Origin: UBA10649 sp965278965
GTDB taxonomy: Bacteria; Actinomycetota; Actinomycetes; S36-B12
Direction of reading: 5' to 3'
Assembly (NCBI GenBank): GCA_965278965.1
Contig: OZ257127.1
Coordinates: 3,100,001-3,164,000, forward strand
Length of the DNA stretch: 64,000 nucleotides
This document shows, piece by piece, positions 17,378 to 25,553 of the stretch (its first letter is position 1; every line of letters begins with the position of its first letter). The position numbers were made by a program, and so were the translations under genes. Under the pieces are notes generated by a model. That model searched no databases and had not been told where the DNA came from. It worked only from the letters and a program-made list of their open reading frames with translations.

Positions 17378-18265
17378 GTGCACCAGGTCCTGTTCAGCGT
17401 GGCTGGGTGGCCGGTGTACTCGCACGAGACCTTCGTTGCGCTCGGGTTCCTCACCGGTCTGGCCGTCTTCGCCCTGGAGTGCCGGCGCCGCCGCGCCTGG
17501 GACGAGCGACTGATCCCCGTGATCGCGGGCGTCGTCATCGGTGGTGCCGTGGGCGCACGGCTCGGGGGCCTCGCGGATGCGGCCCTGCAGGACGGCCCGG
17601 CCGCACTGGTGTGGGCGTGGAACGAGGTCGGACGATCCATCCTCGGCGGTCTCGCGGGAGCGTACGTCGGCGCACTCATCGGCAAGCGCGTCGGCGGCTA
17701 CCCGCACCGGACGGGTGACCTGTTCGCGCCGGCCGTCGCGCTGGGCCTGGCCGTCGGCCGGATCGGCTGCCTGCTCTCCGAGGCTCCGGGCCGGGCCACG
17801 ACGTTGCCGTGGGCCGTTCACGTGGACCCGGCAGCGCAGATCCCTGCCTGCCCGGCCTGCGTCGACGGTGTCGGGATGCACCCGTCGTTCCTGTACGAGA
17901 TCGTCTTCCTCCTGGTGGCCTTCGCAGCGTTGATGTGGGCGCGGCCGCGGGTGCACGGACCCGGCGAGCTGTTCGTCCTGTTCATCTGCGCGTACGCGGC
18001 GTTCCGGTTCGCGGTCGAGTTCACGCGCGCGAGCCCGACGCTCCTGCGGGGGCTGACAGGGTCGCAGCTGTTCCTCCTGGCGATGTCGCCGCTGCTCGTG
18101 GCGCGACTGCGGAAGTCGGCCCGGCTGGGCACGTTCCACCAGCTGCGCACGCCACCGCCAACGATGCCGCCACCCACCGTGCCGCCGCCCGGAGCCGGGA
18201 CGCCGCCGCCGGAGAGCCCTAGGGTCGTCAGCACGTCGAGCCGACCGGAGGAGAGCCATGGCTGA
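17378..18265 (+). CDS. Lgt-like (prolipoprotein diacylglyceryl transferase family) membrane protein, noncanonical
   Basis: A 295-aa multi-spanning protein of the Lgt fold. True Lgt moves a diacylglyceryl group from phosphatidylglycerol to lipoprotein Cys. Here the family landmarks are present but altered. 'GAVGARLGGL' (57-66) is kept. The signature is 'GRIGCLLSEAPGR' instead of GRxGNFxNxExxG: the two Asn become C131 and S134, and the Glu is shifted by one. 'HPSFLYE' (168-174) corresponds to HPSQLYE, and 'GSQLFLLAMSPLL' to the C-terminal GQxLSLPM helix. A Pro-rich cytoplasmic tail follows residue 250. It leads a four-gene operon with a Tes-like radical SAM enzyme. It is therefore probably a phospholipid-using paralog rather than the housekeeping Lgt (inference). 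Confidence 0.85.
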   Translation: MHQVLFSVAGWPVYSHETFVALGFLTGLAVFALECRRRRAWDERLIPVIAGVVIGGAVGARLGGLADAALQDGPAALVWAWNEVGRSILGGLAGAYVGALIGKRVGGYPHRTGDLFAPAVALGLAVGRIGCLLSEAPGRATTLPWAVHVDPAAQIPACPACVDGVGMHPSFLYEIVFLLVAFAALMWARPRVHGPGELFVLFICAYAAFRFAVEFTRASPTLLRGLTGSQLFLLAMSPLLVARLRKSARLGTFHQLRTPPPTMPPPTVPPPGAGTPPPESPRVVSTSSRPEESHG

Positions 18266-18701
18266 CCCGACGCCCCGCGAGCCCGACGGCGGTGTGCCCG
18301 ATCCCCGGCCACGCCTGGGACCGAACGGCGAGCGCGTGTCCGAGGACGGGCACTACTACTGGACCGGCCGGCACTGGGAGCTGCTGGGCGAGCCCTTCGC
18401 CCCGCTCGCCGGAGCCGGACACGTCTCTGCTGAACGCGGCTACGACACGGCCGTGGTGGCGGGTGTCGCGATCGTGGGCGCCGTGGTCCTGTCGGTCCTC
18501 GTTGGCGCGCTCGTGTTCGCCGTCCCGGCCACCATCGTCATCGCGCCGGTGCTCGTGGTCGGGTCGGCGGTGTTCCTCGGCCTCGCCAAGACCGCGCGCC
18601 AGCGCTCGTGGGCGGTCGGCCTGCTCATCGGGTCCGGCGTCGCGCTCCTCATCAGCCCGGGCGCCGCGTGTTTCGGTCTGTTCATCGGGCCGTCGGCCTG
18701 A
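18258..18701 (+). CDS. Small membrane protein with N-terminal YYWTGRHWE motif
   Basis: A 147-aa protein. The N-terminal 50 residues are Pro/Gly-rich and contain 'DGHYYWTGRHWELLG', which resembles the short DUF2510-type motif (W-x2-W-x3-W) that precedes membrane segments in many actinobacterial proteins. Then come two hydrophobic helices ('VVAGVAIVGAVVLSVLVGAL' and the stretch ending 'VVGSAVFLGLAK') and a third near the C-terminus ('SWAVGLLIGSGVALLI'). It overlaps the Lgt-like gene by eight bases and the radical SAM start by one (TGATG). Likely an accessory of the same membrane process. No known function. Confidence 0.8.
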   Translation: MADPTPREPDGGVPDPRPRLGPNGERVSEDGHYYWTGRHWELLGEPFAPLAGAGHVSAERGYDTAVVAGVAIVGAVVLSVLVGALVFAVPATIVIAPVLVVGSAVFLGLAKTARQRSWAVGLLIGSGVALLISPGAACFGLFIGPSA

Positions 18702-20287
18702 TGACGACGGTCGAGCCCGTCGAGGTCCAGCAGGCCGTGCAGCTCACGTGGGGGGACGGCATGCCGCTGCGCGGCGACCGGATCCATCGCTACGTCACGG
18801 CCTACTGCCCTGAGTGCGGGTTCTCCGACGACCTCGCCGGGGCACACCGGCTCTCGGGGTGGCTCGCCGAGCGGGACGGGCGCATCTGGCTCGAACGCGG
18901 CTGCCCGACCCACGGGTTCGTCCGCACCCTGTACGACGAGGACCCGGAGATCCTGACCTACCTCGAGCAGTGGACGGCGCCGACCAAGTGGCATGTCCCT
19001 GACTCACCGGGCAACTACGACCCCGTGCCCCTCGCGTACGCGCGGGGTCTCGGCGAGATGCAGACGCAGCACACGTGCATCCTGCTGGAGGACATCGTCG
19101 AGGGGTGCAACCTGCGGTGCCCCACGTGCTTCACGGACGCCTCGCCACTGGGCCGGGGGGTCGTGCCCGTCGAGGACGTGCTGGCGAACGTCGACCAGCG
19201 CATCGCGCGGGAGAACGGCCGCATCGACGTCCTGATGCTCTCCGGTGGCGAGCCCACCCTGCACCCTCAGCTCGCCGACCTCCTGGACGCACTCGTGTCG
19301 CGCAACATCGTGCGGATCCTGCTGAACACCAACGGACTGCTCGTCGCCACCGACGACGACCTGCTCGCTCTCCTGCGTCGGCACCGGGAGAGGGTCGAGG
19401 TCAACCTGCAGTTCGACGGCCTGACCGCCGAGTCATCACGGCACCACCGGGGCGGTGACGTACGCAGCGCGAAGGAGGCCGCCGTACGACGGCTGTCGGA
19501 GGCGGAGGTCTTCACCACGCTGACGATGACGGCGGCCCTCGGGGTGAACGACGACGAGATCGGCGACGTCGTCCGGATCGCCCTGGAGACGCCCTTCGTG
19601 TCAGGGGTGTCGATCCAGCCCGTGTTCGACTCGGGCCGGGGTGTGGGCGTCGCGCCCAGCGACCGGCTGACCCACACGGGCACGCTCGCGCGGCTCGGCC
19701 CACAGACGGACGGCCTGGTCACGTGGCGCGACCTCACCGCACTGCCGTGCTCCCACCCGCACTGCTGCTCCGTCGGGTACATGCTGCGGACCGACGACGG
19801 CGACTGGCGATCCCTGGTCTCCCTGATCGGGCACGACCGCCTCAAGGAGAACCTTGGCCTGGTCGCCAACCGGTTCGCCGACCCCGAGATCCCCCGACAG
19901 CTGCGGGCCGCTGTCCAAGCGAGCCTGCTCGGGCTGCTCAGCGAGCAGGCCTCGCAGACGCATCCCGACGTCATGGCGCTGTGGCGGGACGTCTGCTCGA
20001 CCTGCGACCTCGGCATCGCCTCGCTCGTCCGCCTCGCGGCCAGCGCCGGCCTACCGGGCGGACGAGAGCGACTGCGGCGCATGCTCGGCGAGCGGATCGT
20101 GCGGATCACGGTGAAGCCGTTCATGGATCGGCACACGATGATCGAGGAGCGGCTGACGCAGTGCTGCGTGCACGTCGGCACGCGGGCGGCCGGCGTCGAC
20201 CAGTGCGCGCCGTTCTGCGCCGTGCAGGCATGGGCTCCCCTCTCGCGGCAACGGCTGTCGCACGTCGCCGGCGGGGCGGACGCATGA
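18701..20287 (+). CDS. Radical SAM protein resembling MJ0619 / tetraether lipid synthase (Tes)
   Basis: A 528-aa radical SAM enzyme. An N-terminal rubredoxin-like knuckle (C36-PE-C39, then C68) precedes the SAM cluster motif C136-x3-C140-x2-C143 in 'EGCNLRCPTCF'. The barrel contains 'LMLSGGEPTLHP' and 'RILLNTNG'. Further Cys groups lie at 'LPCSHPHCCSVGY' and at the C-terminus 'QCCVHVGTRA...PFC'. This set of extra clusters matches the MJ0619 family, whose archaeal founder is now known as tetraether synthase, joining lipid tails through C-C bonds (established for the archaeal enzyme). In this bacterium the substrate is unknown. Start overlaps the preceding stop by one base. Its Lgt-like and membrane partners support a lipid substrate (inference). 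Confidence 0.88.
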   Translation: MTTVEPVEVQQAVQLTWGDGMPLRGDRIHRYVTAYCPECGFSDDLAGAHRLSGWLAERDGRIWLERGCPTHGFVRTLYDEDPEILTYLEQWTAPTKWHVPDSPGNYDPVPLAYARGLGEMQTQHTCILLEDIVEGCNLRCPTCFTDASPLGRGVVPVEDVLANVDQRIARENGRIDVLMLSGGEPTLHPQLADLLDALVSRNIVRILLNTNGLLVATDDDLLALLRRHRERVEVNLQFDGLTAESSRHHRGGDVRSAKEAAVRRLSEAEVFTTLTMTAALGVNDDEIGDVVRIALETPFVSGVSIQPVFDSGRGVGVAPSDRLTHTGTLARLGPQTDGLVTWRDLTALPCSHPHCCSVGYMLRTDDGDWRSLVSLIGHDRLKENLGLVANRFADPEIPRQLRAAVQASLLGLLSEQASQTHPDVMALWRDVCSTCDLGIASLVRLAASAGLPGGRERLRRMLGERIVRITVKPFMDRHTMIEERLTQCCVHVGTRAAGVDQCAPFCAVQAWAPLSRQRLSHVAGGADA

Positions 20288-20601
20288 GCGCCCCGGAGCC
20301 CGTCCCGGGCCGCCCGGTGCCGGGCACGCCCGACGATGCCGCCGGCACACCCGCTCCGTTCGACCCGTTGCGGCTGTGCATCTATACGACCATCGCACTG
20401 CTCGCGTGGTTCCTCGGGCCGTTCGCGGTGCTCGCCTTCGCCGCCCTCGGCCTCGCCGGGTACTGGAAGGCCCACCGAGCGGGCCTCGCGCGGTCGAGGT
20501 GCGCCCTCGGCGACGTCCGCCGGGTCCTGGCCTACCTGGGCGTCGTCGCGGTCGTCGCGGTCGTCGGCTGCGTGTGGCAGATCGTGCACCTGGTCGGGTA
20601 G
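20284..20601 (+). CDS. Small two-helix membrane protein
   Basis: A 105-aa protein starting at an ATG that overlaps the radical SAM stop (ATGA). The first 30 residues are Pro-rich and probably cytoplasmic. Two hydrophobic segments follow, 'ALLAWFLGPFAVLAFAALGL' (about 39-58) and 'VLAYLGVVAVVAVVGCVW', joined by a basic loop 'KAHRAGLARSRCALGDVRR'. No family recognised. Translational coupling to the Tes-like enzyme makes it a likely partner at the membrane. Confidence 0.75.
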   Translation: MSAPEPVPGRPVPGTPDDAAGTPAPFDPLRLCIYTTIALLAWFLGPFAVLAFAALGLAGYWKAHRAGLARSRCALGDVRRVLAYLGVVAVVAVVGCVWQIVHLVG

Positions 20602-20628
20602 CACGGCACAGTCGGCTCGCCGACCTGC

Positions 20629-20658
20629 TTGACACGACGCGCGGCCCGACCGTAGCGT
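20629..20658 (+). promoter_or_regulatory. Promoter of the ferredoxin-P450 operon
   Basis: TTGACA at 20629-20634 and TAGCGT at 20653-20658 with an 18-base spacer, 64 bases before the ferredoxin ATG. The -35 is a perfect sigma-70 consensus and the -10 is fair. It lies just after the stop of the small membrane protein gene, so it separates the lipid cassette from the ferredoxin-P450 unit. Confidence 0.55.
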
Positions 20659-20721
20659 CCCGGGTTGGAAAGGATTCCGGTATCGGATCCACTCATCCAG
20701 CCCGGCGAACGGTGGCCATCG

Positions 20722-21054
20722 ATGACGTACGTGATCATCGAGCACTGCATCGATGTCATGGATCGCTCCTGCGTGGACGTCTGCCCGGTCGACTGCATCT
20801 ACGAGGGTGACCGCAAGCTCTACGTGAACCCGGCCGAGTGCATCGACTGCGGGGCGTGCGAGAACGCCTGCCCGGTGGACGCGATCTGGCCGGCCGACGA
20901 CGTCGTCGCCGCGTCGCGGGCGCACGTCGCCGACAACGCCGACTTCTTCTACACCGCTCTGCCAGGCCGCGACACTGCGGTGGGGGACCCCGGCGGTGCG
21001 GCCCTGGTCGGGCGCGTCGGCGCGGACACCGCGCTCGTCGCCGAAAGCCCGTGA
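20722..21054 (+). CDS. fdxA: FdxA-type seven-iron ferredoxin
   Basis: A 110-aa electron carrier. 'CIDVMDRSCVDVCPVDCI' (residues 8-25) and 'CIDCGACENACP' are the Cys patterns of the [3Fe-4S]/[4Fe-4S] ferredoxins typical of mycobacterial FdxA, which begin with the same MTYVI. The C-terminal 40 residues are a variable tail. It sits 28 bases before a cytochrome P450 gene behind its own promoter, so it most likely passes electrons to that P450, with a ferredoxin reductase encoded elsewhere (inference). The ATG at 20722 is fixed by the conserved N-terminus, although no strong ribosome site is visible. Confidence 0.93.
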   Translation: MTYVIIEHCIDVMDRSCVDVCPVDCIYEGDRKLYVNPAECIDCGACENACPVDAIWPADDVVAASRAHVADNADFFYTALPGRDTAVGDPGGAALVGRVGADTALVAESP

Positions 21055-21082
21055 CGACGGCACCCAGCAGGAAGGCACCCGC

Positions 21083-22309
21083 ATGACCTCACCGGCAGAC
21101 CTCGTCGCCGCGCTGCACACCGACGACTTCATGCTCGACCCGTTCCCCGCCTGGGAGCGCCTTCGCCACGACGCCCCCGTCGTGTGGGACGCGCAGGGGG
21201 GCTGCTGGGTCGTGACCCGCTACGCGGACGTCACGGGCGTCCTGCTGGACCACGAGACGTTCTCGACCAAGCCCTACGCGGACATCTTCACCGCAGTGAT
21301 CGGCCGCACGATGGTCGAGATGGATGGCCTCGACCACGACGTGCTCCGCAACGTCGTCGCCCCGCCGCTGATCGGCGGCAAGCTCCAGCGCCAGTACCCG
21401 CTGATCGAGCAGTGCGTCCGCGAGCTCGTCGACGCGGCGCCTCGTCACGGCCGCATCGACCTGATCGGTGAGCTGACCGCCCCGCTGCCCGTCATGGTCG
21501 TCACGGCGTTGCTCGGCCTCAACCCCGAGGACCACGAGTACCTCGCGACGATGGTGAACGAGGTCATCCACGCCCTGCCGGGCACCGAGCCGGAGCGCTC
21601 GGTCGGCATCCGGGCGCACCAGGACTTCGAGCGATACGTCGAGACCCTCGTCGCGCAGCGCATCGCCGATCCAGGCGACGACCTGATCTCCGCGATCGGG
21701 GCGGCGTCGACCGCCGAGGCGGAGCGGCTGTCGCCGGCCGAGATCGCGTCGTTCATCAGCTTGCTGCTCGTGGCCGGTGGGGAGACGACCGACCGGGCGA
21801 TCGCCAACTTCTGGTATCTGCTGCTGACCCGTCCGGATGTGCTCGCCGCCGTGCGCGCCGACGAGTCGCTCATCGAGGCGGCGATCACGGAGTTCATGCG
21901 CTACGACGGTGTCGTCGTCTACGAGGACCGCCGGACGACCCGTGAGGTCACGATCTGCGGTGTCGACATCCCTGCCGATGCGCTCGTGCGGGTGGCGCTG
22001 ATGTCAGCGAACAACGACGAGACGGTGTTCGCCGACCCGCGCACCTACATCCTCGGGCGCACTGACCTGCGGCCGGGCAAGGAGAACCGTGCGGGAGGCA
22101 ACAAGCCCGGCGTATCGGCGCACGTGGGCTTCGGCATCGGCAAGCACTTCTGCATCGGCTACCAGCTGGCGCGGGCGGAGATGACGGTCGCGACCTCGCG
22201 GGCGCTGGATCTGCTCAGTCGCGCGCGGATCAGCGCGGACGAGCCGCCGACGATGCACGTCGACTGGTTCCATCGGTATCTGGACCGCCTGGTCGTGGAC
22301 GTCGACTAG
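21083..22309 (+). CDS. Cytochrome P450
   Basis: A 408-aa soluble bacterial P450. The I-helix oxygen-activation motif is 'LLVAGGETTDRAI', the K-helix ExxR is 'EFMR', and the heme-binding loop is 'GFGIGKHFCIGYQLAR' with the axial Cys. The length and lack of membrane anchor are usual for class I P450s served by a ferredoxin, here the gene 28 bases upstream. The ATG follows AGGAAGG. The substrate is unknown; actinobacterial P450s of this type often hydroxylate terpenoids, fatty acids or xenobiotics. It converges on the cold-shock gene. Confidence 0.95.
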   Translation: MTSPADLVAALHTDDFMLDPFPAWERLRHDAPVVWDAQGGCWVVTRYADVTGVLLDHETFSTKPYADIFTAVIGRTMVEMDGLDHDVLRNVVAPPLIGGKLQRQYPLIEQCVRELVDAAPRHGRIDLIGELTAPLPVMVVTALLGLNPEDHEYLATMVNEVIHALPGTEPERSVGIRAHQDFERYVETLVAQRIADPGDDLISAIGAASTAEAERLSPAEIASFISLLLVAGGETTDRAIANFWYLLLTRPDVLAAVRADESLIEAAITEFMRYDGVVVYEDRRTTREVTICGVDIPADALVRVALMSANNDETVFADPRTYILGRTDLRPGKENRAGGNKPGVSAHVGFGIGKHFCIGYQLARAEMTVATSRALDLLSRARISADEPPTMHVDWFHRYLDRLVVDVD

Positions 22310-22324
22310 CAGGCGGGTAGAACG

Positions 22325-22375
22325 CCGACGGGCCACCGAGCAGCACGGGAACCCATGCGCTCGATGACCCGTCGG
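22325..22375. terminator. Possible bidirectional terminator
   Basis: Inverted repeat CCGACGGG (22325-22332) and CCCGTCGG (22368-22375), with a 35-base loop, in the 77-base gap between the convergent P450 and cold-shock genes. The stem is short and no T-run follows, so activity is uncertain. Confidence 0.3.
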
Positions 22376-22386
22376 TCATGCCTGAG

Positions 22387-22590
22387 TCAGGCGGGGACCA
22401 CGTTCTCGGCCTGCGGGCCCTTGGGGCCCTGGGTGACCTCGAAGGTGACCTTCTGGTTCTCATCCAGGCTGCGGTAGCCCGAAGTCGCGATCGCGGAGTA
22501 GTGGACGAAGACGTCCGCACTGCCGTCGTCGGGAGCGATGAAGCCGAAGCCCTTTTCGCTGTTGAACCACTTGACGGTTCCCTGTGCCAT
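22387..22590 (-). CDS. cspA: Cold-shock protein (CspA family)
   Basis: A 67-aa single cold-shock domain that binds single-stranded RNA and DNA and melts mRNA structure. Both RNP motifs are intact: RNP1 'KGFGFI' and RNP2 'VFVHYS'. The start MAQGTVKWFNSEKGFGF is the standard one for high-GC Gram-positive Csp proteins. GAGAGGAA precedes the ATG. A long untranslated upstream region (22591 onwards) with an AT-rich hairpin fits the cold-responsive 5' leader of csp genes. Divergent from a DEAD-box helicase, another classic cold-shock gene. Confidence 0.97.
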   Translation of the reverse strand: MAQGTVKWFNSEKGFGFIAPDDGSADVFVHYSAIATSGYRSLDENQKVTFEVTQGPKGPQAENVVPA

Positions 22591-22691
22591 TGCTGTTCCT
22601 CTCGTTATTACGCGTGCACGGCGTCGTGGTGAGTCGCCGTGGGTTGCCGCCGTCACGGTCCCGGGTGCCGGAGACCGGCGGGGCCATGCCT

Positions 22692-22710
22692 GGCGGAATA
22701 TCAATCCGCC
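22692..22710 (-). repeat. Hairpin in the csp leader
   Basis: GGCGGA-N7-TCCGCC, a 6-bp GC-rich stem with an AT-rich loop, about 100-120 nt before the csp start codon. It may take part in temperature-dependent leader folding (inference). Confidence 0.4.
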
Positions 22711-22926
22711 GGCGCCGTAACGAACGAGGGAACTGGTATATCCAACCGGCGGCGACGTTACCACGTCTGGGCCTGTGCGCGAGAGGGGCCGCCCCACCTT
22801 TCTTCCGGGCGGGGGTCGACGTCGTCGTCCCAGGGCGCTGTGGTCGGTCCGATGGGCGGACGTGCGGTACCGTGGTGTCATCACCGGCCCTGTGGCGCCA
22901 CTGAGCCCGCGGTGATTTCTCATCCT

Positions 22927-22955
22927 TCGGTGACCCGCACGATGTGGGTCACCGA
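22927..22955 (+). repeat. Hairpin in the helicase leader
   Basis: Perfect inverted repeat TCGGTGACCC-N9-GGGTCACCGA, 121-149 bases upstream of the helicase ATG. It could be a leader RNA hairpin or a repressor-binding palindrome. No T-run follows, so it is not a standard terminator. Confidence 0.5.
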
Positions 22956-23075
22956 GCACTCGGCCCAGTGACCGGGCGCGGTGCCCCCGAACGGGACGCG
23001 CACCTTGAGCGCAGTGATCGCGAACTCGATCTTTCGATCTCGCCGTGCGGCGCCACCCAACGCCAGAGGACTTCC

Positions 23076-24413
23076 ATGTCACAGCACGACCAGGCCGTCG
23101 ACGCGACGGCCCCCACCTCCTTCGCCGGCTACGGCCTGCCCACGTCGGTCGTCGACGAGCTCTCGCGGCAGGGACTTCACGGCCCGTTCGCCATCCAGTC
23201 CGCGACGCTGCCCGACTCCATGGCCGGCCGCGACGTGCTCGGTCGCTGCCGCACGGGCAGCGGAAAGACGCTCGCGTTCGCGCTGCCCGTCGTCGCCCGC
23301 CTGTCGTCCGCCGGGGGAAGCAGCCGACCGGGGCGCCCCCGCGCGCTCGTCCTCGTCCCGACCCGCGAGCTGGCGACCCAGGTCCACGACGTCCTCGCGC
23401 CGCTGGCGGCCGCCACCGGCCTTCGCGTGACGACCATCTTCGGCGGTGTCCGTCAGACGTCCCAGGTCCGCGCGCTCGAGTCGGGGGTCGACATCGTCGT
23501 CGCCTGCCCGGGGCGGCTCGAGGACCTCATGCGCCAGCGCCACGTCGACCTCGGTGATGTTGCGATCACCGTGCTGGACGAGGCCGACCACATGGCCGAC
23601 CTCGGCTTCCTGCCCGCCGTGCGACGGATCCTGGACACGGTCCCGCGGACCGGTCAGCGGCTGCTCTTCTCGGCCACGTTGGACAACGGCGTGGACGTGC
23701 TCGTCCGTCGCTACCTGTCCTCGCCGGTCACGCACTCGCTGGACGACGACGCGAGCACCGAGCCGGACATGGAGCACCACGTGCTCACCGTGACGACGCA
23801 GGACAAGCCCGGCGTCATCCGCGAGCTGGCTTCGGGCCAGGACCGCAGCGTCCTGTTCACCCGCACCAAGCACTCCGCCCGGAAGCTGGCTCGCGACCTC
23901 ACCGCCGCCGGCATCCCCGCCGTCGACCTGCACGGCAACCTCAGCCAGAACGCGCGTGACCGGAACCTGTCGCGGTTCCGCGATGGCCAGGTGCGCGTCC
24001 TCGTGGCGACCGACGTCGCCGCACGGGGAATCCACGTCGACGACGTGGCGCTCGTCGTCCACGTCGACCCGCCGGCCGAGCACAAGGCGTACCTGCACCG
24101 CTCGGGTCGTACGGCGCGGGCCGGTGCGAGCGGCGTGGTCGTGACGATCCAGACGAGCGCGCAGCGCGCGGATGTCTCCGCCATGACCCGCCGTGCGGGT
24201 ATCTCCGCGGCGCACGCCAGCGTCACCGCTTCGTCGAAGGAGCTCGCCGCTCTCGCCGGGCCGGCTGCAGCGTGGGTCGACCCGGCCATCGCGCAGGAGA
24301 CTCCCGAGCCGGCGCCCGCCAGTCGCGGTGGCGCGACCGGCGGACGTTCCCGTCGGCCGGCATCGGCCCAGGGTCGCCGCCGCGGTGTGCGGACCGGTCG
24401 GCGGCCGGCGTGA
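23076..24413 (+). CDS. DEAD-box ATP-dependent RNA helicase
   Basis: A 445-aa RNA helicase with all core motifs: Q motif (Gln41), motif I 'CRTGSGKT' (58-65), motif II 'VLDEADHM', motif III 'SAT', and motif VI 'HRSGRTARAG'. The last 30 residues are Arg/Gly-rich and likely bind RNA non-specifically. It unwinds structured RNA during ribosome assembly or cold adaptation. The ATG at 23076 has AGAGGA upstream; in-frame sequence further upstream is the leader region. Divergent from cspA, with a long shared control region. Confidence 0.95.
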   Translation: MSQHDQAVDATAPTSFAGYGLPTSVVDELSRQGLHGPFAIQSATLPDSMAGRDVLGRCRTGSGKTLAFALPVVARLSSAGGSSRPGRPRALVLVPTRELATQVHDVLAPLAAATGLRVTTIFGGVRQTSQVRALESGVDIVVACPGRLEDLMRQRHVDLGDVAITVLDEADHMADLGFLPAVRRILDTVPRTGQRLLFSATLDNGVDVLVRRYLSSPVTHSLDDDASTEPDMEHHVLTVTTQDKPGVIRELASGQDRSVLFTRTKHSARKLARDLTAAGIPAVDLHGNLSQNARDRNLSRFRDGQVRVLVATDVAARGIHVDDVALVVHVDPPAEHKAYLHRSGRTARAGASGVVVTIQTSAQRADVSAMTRRAGISAAHASVTASSKELAALAGPAAAWVDPAIAQETPEPAPASRGGATGGRSRRPASAQGRRRGVRTGRRPA

Positions 24414-24452
24414 CGGCCGCTCGCTGACACCCGCACCTCGCGTGCGGAACAC

Positions 24453-24479
24453 GTCGTCGCGCCGGCATGGCGCGACGAC
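24453..24479 (+). terminator. Terminator-like hairpin after the helicase gene
   Basis: A perfect 11-bp stem GTCGTCGCGCC / GGCGCGACGAC with a 5-base loop, 40 bases after the helicase stop. It lacks a T-run, as do many actinobacterial terminators. It lies just before the ribosome site of the glycosyltransferase. Confidence 0.6.
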
Positions 24480-24505
24480 CTCGCAGTAACCGGCCGGAGG
24501 CCATC

Positions 24506-25522
24506 GTGAAGATCGCCGTGCTCGCCTCGATCGCCCACAGCACGCCTCCACGGGGCTACGGCCCCTGGGAGCAGGTCGCCTCGACCCTGGCGGAGGGCCT
24601 GGTGGAGCGCGGCCACGACGTGACGTTGTTCGCGACGGGCGACTCCACGACGCAGGGCCATCTCGAGTCGCGGGCCTCGGCCGGCTACGAGGAGGACAGC
24701 AGCGTCGACGCGAAGGTGTACGAGGCGCTCCACATCGCGTCCGTCTTCGAGCGCGCCGATGACTTCGACATCATCAGCAACCAGTTCGACTTCCTGCCGC
24801 TGGCTTTCAGCCGGCTCACGTCGACGCCGGTCGTCACGACGATCCACGGGTTCTCGTCCGAGCGCATCGTTCCGGCCTACCTGGCATACGACGACGTCGC
24901 CCACTACGTGTCGATCAGCGACTCCGACCGTCACCCGGACCTCACGTACGCGGCGACGATCCACCACGGCGTGGACGTCGACCAGTTCACACGCGGCGCC
25001 GGGGACGGCGGCTACCTGATGTTCCTGGGCCGGATCCATCCGGACAAGGGGACGCACGAGGCCATCGAGGTCTCCCGGCTCACGGGGATCCCGCTGATCA
25101 TCGCCGGCGTGGTCCACGACCAGGAGTACTTCCGCCGGGAGATCGTGCCGTTCATCGACGGCCGGGCCGTCGCCTACGTCGGGGCGGTCGGGCCGCGGGA
25201 CCGTGACCGGCTGCTGGGGGGCGCGAGGGCTCTGCTCCACCTGATCGACTTCGACGAGCCGTTCGGGCTGTCCGTGATCGAGTCCCTGGCGGTCGGGACG
25301 CCGGTCATCGCCCGAGGGCGAGGTTCGATGCCCGAGCTCATCCGGGACCAGGAGACCGGTTTCCTCGTCGTCTCCGTCCAGGATGCCGTCGCCGCGGTCC
25401 GGTCGCTGGACGCGATCGACCGGGACGCCTGCCGGGCCGACGTCGTCTCGCGTTTCACCTCCGCGCGCATGGTCGACCGGTACGTCGAGCTGTTCGAGGA
25501 CGTCCTCGCCAACGCGGGCTGA
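24506..25522 (+). CDS. Family-4-type (GT-B) glycosyltransferase
   Basis: A 338-aa glycosyltransferase that transfers a sugar from a nucleotide donor. The N-terminal Rossmann half opens 'KIAVLASIAHSTPPRGYGPW' with 'GHDVTLFATGDS'. The C-terminal half carries the GT4 acid motif 'EPFGLSVIESLAVGTPVIA' (E-x7-E). The GTG at 24506 has CCGGAGG upstream. No membrane segment. The acceptor is unknown; single genes of this type in Actinobacteria often belong to glycan or glycolipid synthesis. It converges on the PhyH gene. Confidence 0.9.
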   Translation: MKIAVLASIAHSTPPRGYGPWEQVASTLAEGLVERGHDVTLFATGDSTTQGHLESRASAGYEEDSSVDAKVYEALHIASVFERADDFDIISNQFDFLPLAFSRLTSTPVVTTIHGFSSERIVPAYLAYDDVAHYVSISDSDRHPDLTYAATIHHGVDVDQFTRGAGDGGYLMFLGRIHPDKGTHEAIEVSRLTGIPLIIAGVVHDQEYFRREIVPFIDGRAVAYVGAVGPRDRDRLLGGARALLHLIDFDEPFGLSVIESLAVGTPVIARGRGSMPELIRDQETGFLVVSVQDAVAAVRSLDAIDRDACRADVVSRFTSARMVDRYVELFEDVLANAG

Positions 25523-25553
25523 GGCCGTCAGCGCGTGGCGGTCGCCGAGCGTC

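Larger units (their letters stand above)
22591..23075. other. 485-base divergent regulatory region between csp and DEAD-box helicase
   Basis: No convincing gene. It is AT-richer than its surroundings around 22690-22760, where the csp promoter and 5' leader probably lie. Two hairpins are visible: GGCGGA-N7-TCCGCC at 22692-22710, which would be in the csp leader on the minus strand, and a perfect 10-bp stem with a 9-base loop at 22927-22955 in the helicase leader. TATACC on the minus strand near 22738 could be the csp -10, but its -35 is poor. The arrangement suggests that both genes are controlled through RNA leaders. Confidence 0.6.

Noticed and set aside
18120..18265. Pro-rich tail of the Lgt-like protein as a frameshift artefact
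   Set aside because: The frame stays open to a stop that overlaps the well-formed start of the next gene, and Pro-rich C-terminal tails are common in actinobacterial membrane proteins.
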